This document shows, piece by piece, positions 10,251 through 21,448 of a stretch of DNA of 64,000 nt. Under the pieces are notes generated by a model. It ran no database searches. It had not been told where the DNA came from and worked only from the letters and a program-made list of their open reading frames with translations. The first letter of the stretch is position 1, and each line of letters starts with the position of its first letter. This DNA is from Trichosanthes cucumerina (lineage: Eukaryota > Streptophyta > Magnoliopsida > Cucurbitales > Cucurbitaceae): NCBI GenBank assembly GCA_036507285.1, contig CM071844.1, forward strand, positions 27,039,898-27,103,897, read 5' to 3'. A program made the translations under genes and the position numbers.

Positions 10251-11703
10251 GGTGCCAAAATCGGTCCAATATTGCTATTTATTTTACTTTTATGCAATTG
10301 TTGTATGAAAATTTCTATGTGCATAATGTATGCCATATAGATTTAAAATCCTACCTTAGGTTAAACAGTTCATGCATCATTTTTATATTATAAGAGGTAT
10401 AATATATAGTATGCATGATAGAATTATATTATAAGTGTTATAATATAATGCATGTGTTTTAATTTAATTAATATGAGAGTTATATTACATAGATTAAAAG
10501 CATTGACATGCATTTACACATGTGATGTATGTATATTATATAGTTTAATTATTCATGTGATGAATGATCAAGCATTATAATATAGAAATGCATGTAACCT
10601 AAGTTAATTATTAGTTTTAAATGGTTTAGAACTTAAATAATTAGACTTAGGTTTTCTAGTTCTAATAAGATTAGAATTAGGAAATCAAATATGACTTATG
10701 AATGGCGACTAATTAGTAACTCTATCTAACGAAGGTTCTGTCTAAGGCTGGAGTATTTAAGCTGACGCTTTGTGGAAAATCCCTATCTGAGAACCAACCA
10801 TGGAGTGAGTTTTGTCCGGAGATTCATAGGTTATATTCTCGTGAGTGTCATTAATTAAGAGTTAATTGACTAACTCATATAGACTTAAATTAATAATGTG
10901 ATTATAGACTTAGGCTAATCCAATATAAGTGTTATATTGGTAGACTTAGGTAAATTATAGTCGGTTTATCTAGGTCAATCTCGATTAATTTAAAATGTTG
11001 AGTGGGAGGAAATAAAGTGTATGAGATACATTTAACTTTCCATCTACAAATCTCCGTAAAGTTCACACCGAGAGATCCATACTCGGCCTCATGGCGTAAA
11101 TGGGAGCGTCCCCCTACGGGTGGTATTTGTATAGGTCAAAATTCAACGTGAATGGAGAGAGTACTTATAGTGAGTGGGAGCGAGACCTGTGAAAACAGGA
11201 CCCACAGTCTCTTTTAACGATTCACACCGTGAGACACCCATGATCCGCCTGCTAGTTTGGCCTGGGCCAGACAATCCCTACGGAGGGCCTTCATCATGGG
11301 AATCAGAACACCGTGAATTCCCGAAAGGGATTCGATTTCCTTGTTGGTTTTCCTTCGTAGTCCTCCCTATAGCGGCTATTGTTTGGACGGATACTTTGAA
11401 ATTTAAAGATAGAGGGTGACACTCACATGATTCCTTAAGAGTTAATGGATTCAGACCAAGAAATGGTAACTGGATGCCTAATGGAATAAGAGTTAGATTC
11501 TGGTATTAGGATTTAGTCGAGAAAGTCTCGTCCCAGAGAAGGAGTGGTTTTGTCTACCCTACGGTGGCGGTCATTCTAAACATTTGGGATATCATTGTAA
11601 TTTTTAATAACCTAGGGATCATAGAATAAAATTTGCTAAAGCATGATTGGATTTTCAAAGTTTTTGCGAGATTAATACAAGTTTTTCTATTTCAGCAAAC
11701 AAA
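10251..11703 (+). other. Copia-2 untranslated leader (truncated at 5' end)
   Basis: Noncoding leader colinear with those at 55930-56566 and 58680-60062: it begins GGTGCCAAAATCGGTCC and includes the conserved CCCACCTTAGGTTAA-like block, TTCACACCG..GAGA blocks and the final T-rich stretch. LTR, primer site and palindrome cluster are missing. It ends with TTTTTCTATTTCAG (AG at 11694-11695), a good 3' splice acceptor 8 bases before the gag ATG. Confidence 0.7.
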
Positions 11704-12588
11704 ATGTCGAGTTCAATTATAGCTCTGTTAGCTTCTGAAAAACACGTAGAAGACAATTTTCAAATGTGGAAAAACAATATTAACACTATACTAGTAACTG
11801 ACGACCTTAAGTTCGTGCTCACTGAGGAGTGTCTTCAGGTGTGGAGCTCGACCGCATCACGAAGTGTTCATGATGTGTACGATCGGTGGATCAGGGCTAA
11901 CGAAAAAGCCAAGGTCTACATAATTTCCAGCTTGTCTGAAGTTTTGGCAAAGAAGCATGATGTTATGGTCACCACGAAGGGGAACATGGAATCGTTCCAG
12001 GACATGTTTGGACAACAGTTCTTTCAAGTCCGGCACGATGCCCTCAAACACGTTTTCAATGTAAGGATGAAGGAGGGAACGTCGGCCGGTGAACATGCTC
12101 TGGATATGATGACTCACTTTAACCTGGTCGAGATGAAGGGGGCTTTAATCGATGAGTCGAGCTAGGTCAGCTTTATCATGGAGACTCTTCCAAAGAGTTT
12201 TCTTCAGTTTCGTTGCAACGTTGTTATGAACAAAATTAGCTACACACTGACAACCTTACTCAATGAACTGCAGAACTTTCAGTCTCTGATGCGAGTTAGG
12301 GGATCGGAAGCTGAGGCAAATGTTGCCTTCAGGTCCTTTCACAGGGGTTAGACCTCTGGGACTAAATCTGCAGGTTCTTTAGGCCCGAAATGGAAGAAGA
12401 AGACATTGAGAAAAGGTAAAGCTGACCACGTTGCCGCCCAGAAGGGCAAAAAGGTCAAGGATGTTGCGGAGAAAGGAAAGTGTTTCCACTGCAACAGGGG
12501 CGGTCACTAGAAGAGGAATTGTCTCAAGTTCCTTGCATACAAGAAGAAAAAAGGTAAATGTGATTTACTTGTAACTGAAACCTGCTTA
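11704..12588 (+). pseudogene. Copia-2 gag (capsid and zinc knuckle), broken by stops
   Basis: Starts MSSSIIALLASEK at 11704; an upstream in-frame ATG at 11647 lies inside the predicted intron and is not favoured. Capsid landmarks follow: YDRWIRANEKAKVYI, LAKKHD, FGQQFFQVRHDALKHVFN, ALDMMTHFNLVEM. In-frame TAG codons fall at 12163 (usual CAG), 12349 and 12508. The last replaces the Trp of the CCHC knuckle (CFHCNRGGH-stop-KRNC). All are in the same frame as the protease downstream, so the gag-PR frame is continuous apart from nonsense changes. Gag would form the particle shell and bind RNA. Confidence 0.8.
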
Positions 12589-13168
12589 GTGGAGAGTAGT
12601 GACTCTGTCTGGATACTGGATTCAGGCGCCACTAACCTTGTTTGTTCTTCTTTTCAGAGAATTAGTTCCTGGCAGCGGCTGCAAGAGGGTGCGATAACGC
12701 TACGGATTGGATCCAGGGGGGTTGTCTCTGTTGTAGCAGTCGACACAATGAAGCTATATTTTGGCAGGAAGTACTTATTGTTAGATAATTTGTACATAGT
12801 ACCAGGGTTTACTATAAACCTAGTTTCTATTTCCTGCCTATTAGAACATTGTATTTTTCTTTCATTTTCTGCAATAAAGCGTTTATTTCCCGACATGGAA
12901 ATTTGTTGTGTTATGCTTCACTTGAGGGTAATCTTTAAGTTTTAACGCTTAATTTGGTCAAAAGTATTTTGAATACTTAATTCTTTAAAACGACTGAAAT
13001 GCGAACTAAAACAATAAAAGTTTGTCCAAAAGAAAATGTTTATCTTTGCCATCTAAGGTTAGACCACATAAATCTCAATAGGATTGAGAGACTAGTGAAG
13101 AGCGGACTTCTAAGCGAGTTAGAGAAAAACTCTATACCAGTTTGTGAGTCATGCCTTGAAGGCAAACT
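12589..13168 (+). pseudogene. Copia-2 protease and pre-integrase domain, cut by Copia-3
   Basis: The aspartic protease site WILDSGATNLVCSSF is present, followed by MKLYFGRKYLLLDNLYIVPGF and SISCLLEHCI, then a frameshift around 12880-12945. The pre-integrase region (CHLRLDHINLNRIERLVKSG) continues to the CESCLEGK end of the HHCC finger, where Copia-3 inserts at 13168/13169. The reading resumes at 30449. TSD left AAACT (13164-13168), right AAAAT: one mismatch. Confidence 0.8.
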
Positions 13169-14734
13169 TGAAGGGAATTGAAGTCCCCCGCAGCGGAAGC
13201 GATTGCGAATCGCTCGCTCTTGATTTAGTTACAACGATTAATTCAAAAACATAAAACATAGATTAAGCATGTAAAACATAATGGACAACAAGTATTTACC
13301 TTTGAAGAACCTTTTTTCGAGTGCTCCTCTCTCCCATGGTCACGATCTCAGCAACATGAACTCGTACGAACACCGACACTACCACCGGATCTTCTCCGTT
13401 GTTCTCTAAGTGAGGGAGGAAGGTGGGTTCCCTTTAGGAATAGTGAGGTGTTTTGTGAGAGAGATGTTTGTTGTCTTGAAACTTTTCCAACAACAACAAA
13501 AAGGCTAGGAATCACTTAGAATCACTTAACCTAGTTGCATCTCAAGCAACCATATATATAGGGGAATGGGATGGAAATGACCATCCTACCCTTCCTTTAT
13601 TCTCTCTTTAGTATATAGTTTATATATGAATCTAATTCACATTAAAACTATATATTATATCAATTATATCATATATAATAGATATAACACCTCATGTATG
13701 AAATTGAACACTTCAATTTCACTCCTAACTTTATACCGTCAATATTACCATATTGAGCTAACGGAGGGATCTAATGGACCTACAGATCATGAGCTCAATT
13801 GATGTGAGATTAACTGATCAAACTCTTTGATCCAGTTAATCAATATTCATTAACTACAAGTCAGTCCACTATAGACTTGTAGCTGCACTCTCCTCACTGT
13901 AGATATTATTGTGTCCACTGATATAGTCATTACACATGAGTCGACCCTTCACAGGTTGTTCGTAATCACATATGGGTCAAATTACCATTTTACCCCTATG
14001 ATTACCTCTTTGCTCCTTAAGCACCACTGATCCTCTAATGAACAATAAGTCTAAGGTCCTACCTTAGACTCATACCCTCATAGAGGGCGGGGCCCCGTTG
14101 TTCAAGACCTGGAGTCAGTTCTTAAGGGAACAACCTATCTAATTCCTTAGTGTAGGAATGAGTGAATTCCATCTTGCACAGTTAAGTTCCCAGCTACCTA
14201 CGAGGTTCTGCCCCTGAGAAGGTAGGCTTATTGAGTCGGCTACAGGCCACTCTCACCCATACTAGTCTAAGGACAAACCCCTATAAGCAGGAGTTCTTAA
14301 CTTGCTCAAGATTCAAGTCGAGTCACTAATGACCATCTATAAATTACTAGTCTTATCCTGTTAACGGTGTTAAACTGGTTAGACTAATAATTTGCGATCC
14401 AGTCTTGTATGAACTCTTCATACAGGATGCCCCCACTCGCATGTCAACTACATGAATGAGTTGGATTACCTCATTTGTACTAATTACAAAGTGGGTCGCA
14501 TCCATGGTGTTACCAAAATTAGGTTTCCAACCTTATTCTTATACCACAGACTATTTAGGTTATAACCTTAAACTCAACCCAAATAGTGTCCATTACACTG
14601 ATTTCAAGATAAACGTTATAACCTTGGAGCTTAGTTTATTTGATTTATAAAAGCAAGACTGTAAACTTATCAAAACAAATTACACTTTATTTAATTGATC
14701 AAAATTACACAAGTTTAGGGCATAAATCCCAACA
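13169..14734 (-). repeat. 3' LTR (family C, 1.57 kb) of Copia-3
   Basis: Minus strand starts TGTTGGGATTTATGCCCTAAAC (ending 14734) and ends ATTCCCTTCA (13169). It is colinear with 28885-30448 and 53781-55347. TATA box CTATATATATGG near 13550-13565 and donor TTCAAAG/GTAAATAC near 13300. Confidence 0.9.
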
Positions 14735-14842
14735 ATCTCCCACTTGACCTAAAGTTTGTGGAGTACTAAACATTACAGTAATGTAAATACAATAAACTAG
14801 GACATTTAAACCCCTTTGTACAAAATACTCCCACTTGCCCTA
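14735..14842 (-). other. Copia-3 pol stop, PPT and second PPT-like copy
   Basis: Pol ends with TAG at 14840-14842. CAAGTGGGAG occurs directly after it (14828-14837) and again against the LTR (14737-14746), 91 bases apart. The LTR-adjacent copy is the expected PPT. Confidence 0.65.
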
Positions 14843-14991
14843 GTTGGGGAAGACTTGTAAACCTAGACCTTCTAGGTGACTAAAAAACTTTAGCCGTGAG
14901 AGCCTTTGTAAAAGGATCAGCAATGTTGTACTCTGAGGCTATCTTCGTGACAATCACGTCTCCTCTATGCACGATCTCGTGAATGAGATGA
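14843..14991 (-). pseudogene. Copia-3 RNase H, 3' end segment
   Basis: Encodes the RNase H tail (IASEYNIADPFTKAL-like, GDVIVTKIASE) on the minus strand. It is continuous with 21041 onward once the inserted element and one GATGA copy are removed. Confidence 0.75.
14987..14991 (+). repeat. Left TSD GATGA of the 14992-21040 element
   Basis: GATGA is repeated exactly at 21041-21045, directly after the 3' LTR. In the other copia copies this place in RNase H reads through without the duplication. Confidence 0.9.
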
Positions 14992-16934
14992 TGTTGGGAT
15001 TTATGCCCTAAAACTCGTAGTTTGTAATTATGTTCTAATTAATGTAATAAAGTGTTATTATTTCAATAAAGTGTTATTGCTAGCTATCTACGAGTTTGCC
15101 TTTATTTAAAACCCTAAATCCAATAAACTAAACATCCAAGGTTGTTAAATGAATCTTTAATTGAATGTAATATACATAAAAAGGATCTCGGTTCGAGATA
15201 CAGCCTAAAAGGTCTATAGTTAGGGATAAGGTTTGGGTATCTTACCCTGGTAAAACTATGGATATGGCCCACTTTGTATTTGATACAAACACTGTGATCC
15301 TAACGTGTTTCTGTAGATGACATGTGAGTGGGGATATACTATGTAATGAGATTACATAAGACCGGACCACGAAATAGTAACCTCTAGCTGTAACTCCGTT
15401 GACTAGTTAGGTTTCTATTTCACTAGGATGACCTAAGCAACTTGATCTCAATCCTGAGCAGGTTACGAACTCCTGTTCGCGAGGGATTGTCCTTTGAATA
15501 GTATTGGTGAGAGTGGCCAGATTCGCCGACTCAATATGCCTACCTTCTTGGGGACAAGACCGAGTGAGGGCTGGGAACTTAACTTAGCAAGATGGAATTC
15601 ACTACTTCCCGCCTACTAGGGTAAGTAGAGGAATATTCCCTTAAGTGGTGTCTCTGGGACATGAACAAAGGGCCCAACCCTCTCATTGGGCCGGGAGGGA
15701 CTCTGTTTGTTTGTAGGACCACAAACAAATTGTTCATTAGAGGAGCACTGGTACTTAAGGCACAAGATGTAACCCAGGGGTAAAACGGTAATTTGACCCA
15801 CCGGGTGTTACGAACATTAAATGAAGGATTGACTTGCTGTTATTGGTCAATATCCATGGACACGGAAATAAATCTGCAGTGAGAAGAGTGCAGCTGTGGG
15901 ACTTTAGTGGAGTGTTCCCGCAGTTAACGAATGTTGATTGGGATGTTAATGAGATTAACCGAGCAGTCTCGTATTGTTGGAGCTTCTGCTCTGTAGGTCC
16001 ATTAAGTCCACCTTCTAGCTCGTAAAGGGTTCTTAGATCATTTGAATTTGAAATGTTCAAATTCATTAGGGAATATATTTAATGTATATTGATACGATAT
16101 AATATATAGTTTTGGAACTATATATTATAAATTTAATGTGAATATGATTCATATTAAATTTTATGAGAGAATTGAATATTTGAAAGAGTTCAAATATTAT
16201 ATTAAATGTGAATGTGATTCACATTTGAAAACTATAGGTTAAAATTTAATGTGCACTAGATGTACATTAAAACTATAGGTTAAAGGGGTGATATGATTAA
16301 ATGAGATTTAATCCAAATTAAATATATGATATTTAATTTATATTATTTAAATAAATAATTAAATTTGATTTAATTATTATTTTAATAATAAAATAAGGGA
16401 ACGTGTCATCCAGACACGTTCCCACAATCCCCTTCCTTCTCCCTATCGATAGCTTAACAGGGAGAAGGAGTGTGCATTTTGCATTGATCGATCAACTGTA
16501 CTGTTGAAGCAATTGGGAAATTGCTCTCTCTCTCTCTCAATTCTAAAATTTCCAAAAGTTCTTCCAATTGTTGGATTACCTTTCCACCAAGGTAGATATA
16601 AGTAGAACTCGGAGATATAAAAGGTGATCCAATTGGTGGTGTTCTGTAAAAACAGAGAAACTTAAGCTTCTTGGGTTGCTGTACTGATTAGAGCAAGGAG
16701 TTGCTGTTGGAGAAAGTCTACAAAGGTAATTCTTCTTTCTCTCCTTTAGTTTAATAGTTAAACTTCATATATGTTTGTATACATTTAATCCATGCCTAAT
16801 TAGATTAGAGTTGATTATATGCTTGTTCTGTATTTTTTGGGTCAATGTACTGGTTTTTGTTTTTAGCAAAACAATCAAGCAAATTAACGATCCCAATCAC
16901 GTTTCCGCTGCTCAAGGAGATTAGATCTCCATCA
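14992..16934 (+). repeat. 5' LTR, family A (1.94 kb)
   Basis: TGTTGGGATTTATGCCC start and GATCTCCATCA end, directly followed by AT plus the primer site. It contains TTTCCGCTGC near the 3' end, a small hairpin GGAGATTAGATCTCC at the end and a possible splice donor ACAAAG/GTAATTC (GT at 16726-16727). Confidence 0.92.
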
Positions 16935-16936
16935 AT

Positions 16937-16948
16937 TGGTATCAGAGC
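16937..16948 (+). other. Primer-binding site (tRNA-iMet)
   Basis: TGGTATCAGAGC lies two bases after the LTR and is complementary to the 3' end of initiator tRNA-Met, the usual primer of plant copia elements. Confidence 0.9.
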
Positions 16949-19060
16949 AATGCTTGTATTGTTTTGTTTTGAAACAAAATTGCATTGATTTTTGTGGTAA
17001 TTGCATTGGTTTGCTGTAATACTGTTTAGGAATTTTTGGGTCATAGTTTACCTTTGATTTTGATCAAATTGTATGTAAAGGCCCCTGCGTTTTTGGGCAA
17101 AAAGTGCAAAATTGTGTCTATAATTGTGTTACGAGTCGTTCGAGACCAATTTCAAGCAATTCGGTGGAGAATCGAAGGGGAAATTGAAGAACGAAGTTGT
17201 TGTGTTCGTGAGTTTTAGCTACTCTGCTCTTTAAGCGAACGCGTAACGTTGAAGAACAACGTCGCAACGCCCCGTTACCGTATCGTATCGCGCAGCGCTC
17301 AGGAAGTCAGGCGCGTTACCAACGCTGCCCCTCAGCGTTGCAACGCCATCCCGATACCAGGCGCGCAAGACGATGAAGCGGGCGTTACAAACGCCGCCTC
17401 AGCGTTACAGCAACGTGAAGCATTCCGTGAGCAGATGATCGTTCGGTTGGTTCATTTGTTTTGGTCTGGTTCGAGCGGTTCAAGGTCGGTTCGAGGTGTG
17501 TGTTTGGGCGGTTTCATGAAATAAATTAATGTAATTTATTTATTTTGCACTTTAGGGGCCAAATCATTCCTGGTTTCTGACTTTTTATCTATATGAATGT
17601 CATTTAGATTATTCCCACCTTAGGATAAGCATGTTCATGCATTTTATTTATATAAATGTTATATGAATATGGTTGAATGCATGACTAATTTATTTTTCAT
17701 GAGTAATTAATTATAAGTGTTATAATTAGATTATATGGAAAATAAATTGCATGGAGCATGAAATTACTTAGTTTAAAATAAATGTTATTTTTTTTAAGTA
17801 ATTTTATAAGTCAAGTAGTTGAATTTCTTTTATAATTCCAATTTGAATATTGATTGTTGGATTTATAATATAGTTTCTTTATCATAGATTAATTATTAAA
17901 ATTTATAAAAGTTATAAATTAAAGGGGTTTTAGAAACCATAACCTATAATAAAGAAATGCATGCAAACATAGGAACTTGGGTTAAATTTAATTAGTTTTA
18001 AATCGTTTAAAATTAATTTAGACCTAAGTTTCAATTTCTAATAGGATTAGAAATAAGTCTTACGTAATATTTTAAATAGTTTAAAATATAGTAGGACTTT
18101 AGGACTTTAGTTATAAGGGAACTCTCTGGGTGAAGTTCTGTCTAAGGTCAGAAATTATTTAAGTGACAGTTAACTTGACACCTCCTACCTGTGAACTGAC
18201 CCGGAACCTGAGTTGAATTAACCTCAGTTCTGTTTTATCTCTAGGTAATTAAAATGTTTATTCACCTAGACATAAGGTTTTAAGACCTAGTTATAACAGT
18301 TATAATAGGCATAGACTTAGATATATTCTTTTAGCAAGAATCCGACTAAGTTAAATCCATACCCTAATTTTAGGAACTTCAGTGGGAGAAAACGAGATGT
18401 TCGCATTGAGTTTACTCTCACGTCCTCAAGGGTTCACACAGTGAGTTCCATTCTCGGCTACGCGGCGTCAATAGGGTGTCCCCCTATGGTATGTGTTTGC
18501 ATGGTTCAATACCAAGGTGAATGAGGGAAGTATCCATAGTAAATGGGAGCAGGACGCGTTCCATTAAGTCGCACCGTGAGATTTCTATAGTCCGCCTGCT
18601 AGGTTGTCCTCGAACAGCCAAACCCTACGGAGGGCCTGACTATAGGGATCGGAACATTACGAACTCCAGAAATGGATAGGGTCTCTTAGGTTGTTTGCTA
18701 GCAGTTGTCTTTCTTAATAGTAGCCTATTGGCTCGGGCGTATTAGATCTGAAAATGGAAGGGTCACATTTACGGGATGAGTTAAGTTAGTTAACAAGTCC
18801 TTGACCAAACAAACAGTAGCTAAGGACCATTGGGACATGAGATGTTCTGGTAGTGGGAATTGGCTTAGAAAGTCTCAATTCAAGGGAGGAATGACTGTCC
18901 GCCCGACGGAGGCTTTTGTTCTAAACCCTTGAAGTATCGTTGCAAGATTAAAGGTTTAACTTAAACAGTGGATTTTAGTTTAAACACTAGGGTTCTTTAA
19001 TAATTTTGCTAAATTAGATTGGTTTTTACAATTGGTTTAAAGGCATAACTAATTAGAGTT
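16949..19060 (+). other. Long noncoding leader of the coding-free element
   Basis: No domain-bearing ORF. It is colinear with 51266-53415 of the gag-bearing copy, including the palindrome cluster, an AT-rich middle and conserved blocks such as TTCACACAGTGAG and GTCCGCCTGCTAGG. A 91-codon ORF at 17249 exists only because the palindrome cluster is GC-rich. Confidence 0.8.
17250..17420 (+). repeat. GCGTTGCAACGC palindrome cluster 1
   Basis: One exact palindrome at 17335-17346 with degenerate copies around it (GCGTTACCAACGC, GCGTTACAAACGC, GCGTTACAGCAACG). Located about 310 bases after the primer site. Confidence 0.8.
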
Positions 19061-21040
19061 TGTTGGGATTTATGCCCTAAAACTTGTAGTTTGTAATTAT
19101 GTTCTAATTAATGTAATAAAGTGTTATTATTTCAATAAAGTGTTATTGCTAGCTATCTACAAGTTTTCCTTTATTTAAAACCCTAAATCCAATAAACTAA
19201 ACATCCAAGGCTGTTAAATGAATCTTTAACTGAATGTAATGTACATAAAAAGGATCTCGGTTCGAGATACAGCCTAAGAGGTGTATAGTTAGGGGATAAG
19301 GTTTGGGTACCTTACCCTGGTAAAACTATGGATATGGCCCCCTTTGTATTTTGATACAAACACTGTGATCCTAACGTGTTCGTGTAGATGACATGTGAGT
19401 GGGGATATCCTAGGTAATGAGATTACATAAGACCCGACCACGAAATAGTAACCTCTAGCTGTAACTTCGTTGACTAGTTAGGTTTCTATTTCACTAGGAT
19501 GACCTAGGCAACTTGATCTCAATCCACGAGCGGTTATTCACGAACTCCCGTTCGCGAGGGATTGTCCTTTGACTAGTATGGGTGAGAGTGGCCAGATTCG
19601 CCGACTTAATATGCCTACCTTCTTGGGGACAAGACCGAATGAGCGGCTGGGAACTTAACTTAGCAAGATGGAATTCACTACTTCCCGCCTACTAGGGTAA
19701 GTAGAGGAATGTTCCCTTAAGTGGTGTCTCCGGGACTTGAACAAAAGGCCCAACCCTCTCATTGGCCCGAGAGGGACTCTGTTTGTTGGTAGGACCACAA
19801 AGAAATTGTTCATTAGAGGAGCACTGGTACTTAAGGCACAAGATGTAACCTGGGTAAAGCGGTAATTTGACCACTGGTGGTGTTCTGAACATTCGTGAAG
19901 GATTGACTTGCTTTGTTATTGGTCAATATCCATGGACACATAAATAAATCAAAGTGAGAAGAGTGCAAATGTGGGACTTTAGTGGAGTGTTCCATGATTA
20001 ACGAATGTTGATTGGGAGGTTAATGAGATTAGCAAAAACGATCTCAATATATCGTTGGAGCTTACGATCCAGTAGGTCCATTAGGTCCACCTTCTAGCTC
20101 GTAAAGGGTTCTTAAATCATTTGAATTTGAAATGTTCAAATACATTAGGGAATATTTTTAATGTATATTGATACGATATAATATATAGTTTTGGAACTAT
20201 ATATTATAAATTTAATGTGAATATGATTCATATTAAATTTTAGGAGAGAATTGAATATTTGAAAGAGTTCAAATATTATATTAAATGTGAATGTGATTCA
20301 CATTTGAAAACTATAGGTTAAAATTTAATGTGCACTAGATGTACATTAAAACTATAGGTTAAAGGGGTGATATGATTAAATGAGATTTAATCCAAATTAA
20401 ATATATGATATTTAATTTATATTATTTAAATTAATAATTAAATTTGATTTTAATTATTTATTTATTTATTTATTATTATTAATATTATTTTAATAATAAA
20501 ATAAGGGAACGTGTCATCCAGACACGTTCCCACTATCCCCTTCCTTCTCCCTATCGATAGCTTAACAGGGAGAAGGAGTGTGCATTTTGCATTGATCGAT
20601 CAATTGTATTGTTGAAGCAATTGGGGAATTGCTCCCTCTCTCTCAATTCTAAAATTCCCAAAAGTTCTTCCAATTATTGGATTACCTTCCCACCAAGGTA
20701 GATCTAAGTAGAACTCAGAGATATAAAAGGTGATCCAATTGGTGGTGTTCTGTAAAAACAGAGAAACTTAAGCTTCTTGGGTTGTTGTACTGATTGGAGC
20801 AAGGAGTTGCTGTTGGAGAAAGTCTACGAAGGTAATTCTTCTTTCTCTCCTTTAGTTTAATAGTTAAACTCCATATATGTTTGTATGCATTTAATCCATG
20901 CCTAATTAGATTATAGTTGATTATATGCTTGTTCTGTATTTTTTGGGTCAATGTACTGGTTTTTGTTTTTAGTAAAACAATCAAGCAAATTAACGATCCC
21001 AATCACGTTTCCGCTGCTCAAGGAGATCAGATCTCCATCA
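19061..21040 (+). repeat. 3' LTR, family A (1.98 kb)
   Basis: Same ends as the 5' LTR; the terminal hairpin is GGAGATCAGATCTCC. It has an extended ATTT/ATT microsatellite near 20455-20500 absent from the 5' LTR. Right TSD GATGA at 21041-21045. Confidence 0.92.
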
Positions 21041-21448
21041 GATGATACTTCCGCTCTATGTGCTTTCCCCTCTTGTGACTTTGGGGTTCTCTCGAATTTG
21101 CCACTGCACCAATGTTATCGCAATACAGCGTGATGGGCAAAGTCATATTGGAACAACTTCCAAATTTAGCATGAATTTCTTTAACCAAACGACCTCCTTA
21201 GCTGCTTCACAAGCTGCTACATTTTCGGCCTCCATGGTGGAATCAGCGATGCATCCTTACTTGACGTTTCGCCATACTACAACTCCTCCGTTAAGAGTGA
21301 ATACTGACCCTGATGTAGATTTCCGAGAATCTTTATCAGTCTGAAAGTCAGAATCCGTGTATCCTGTAAGGATCAAATCCTTAGCCCCATACACAAGCAT
21401 GTAGTTCCTAGTTCTCCGAAGATACTTAAGGATTGTTTTAACCATTGT
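21041..21448 (-). pseudogene. Copia-3 RNase H, main segment
   Basis: Minus strand reads TGYTDSDFQTDKDSRKSTSGSVFTLNGGVVVW, then the STMEAENVAACEAAKEVVW and CDNIGAVANS-like blocks toward 21041. The STSG and catalytic-region motifs survive. Its C-terminal part lies beyond the insertion, at 14843-14991. Interrupted by the insertion and by small frameshifts near 21250 and 21446. Confidence 0.8.

Larger units (their letters stand above)
14992..21040 (+). mobile_element. Family A LTR element without any coding region
   Basis: Two directly repeated family A LTRs (14992-16934 and 19061-21040) bounded by a perfect GATGA TSD enclose only 2126 bases: primer site, palindrome cluster and leader. At 19060 the leader stops about 20 bases before where gag begins in the 49312 copy (GGCATAACTAATTAGA) and joins the 3' LTR with no polypurine tract. 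It is thus a derivative of the 49312-type element lacking gag, pol, splice acceptor and PPT. LTRs differ at about ten sites in the first 270 bases, so the insertion is not very young. Confidence 0.9.

Noticed and set aside
11174..11419. 81-codon ORF in the Copia-2 leader
   Set aside because: It is not preserved in the matching leaders at 18540, 52900 and 59540, where the same blocks contain stops or shifts.
17249..17524. Open frames of 60-113 codons across each palindrome cluster (also at 28329, 40885, 51546, 55617, 58272)
   Set aside because: They exist on both strands and in several frames because the clusters are GC-rich and palindromic (repeating Ala-Leu-Gln-Arg, Val-Ala-Thr-Leu or Cys-Asn-Ala). 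No shared protein is preserved between clusters.
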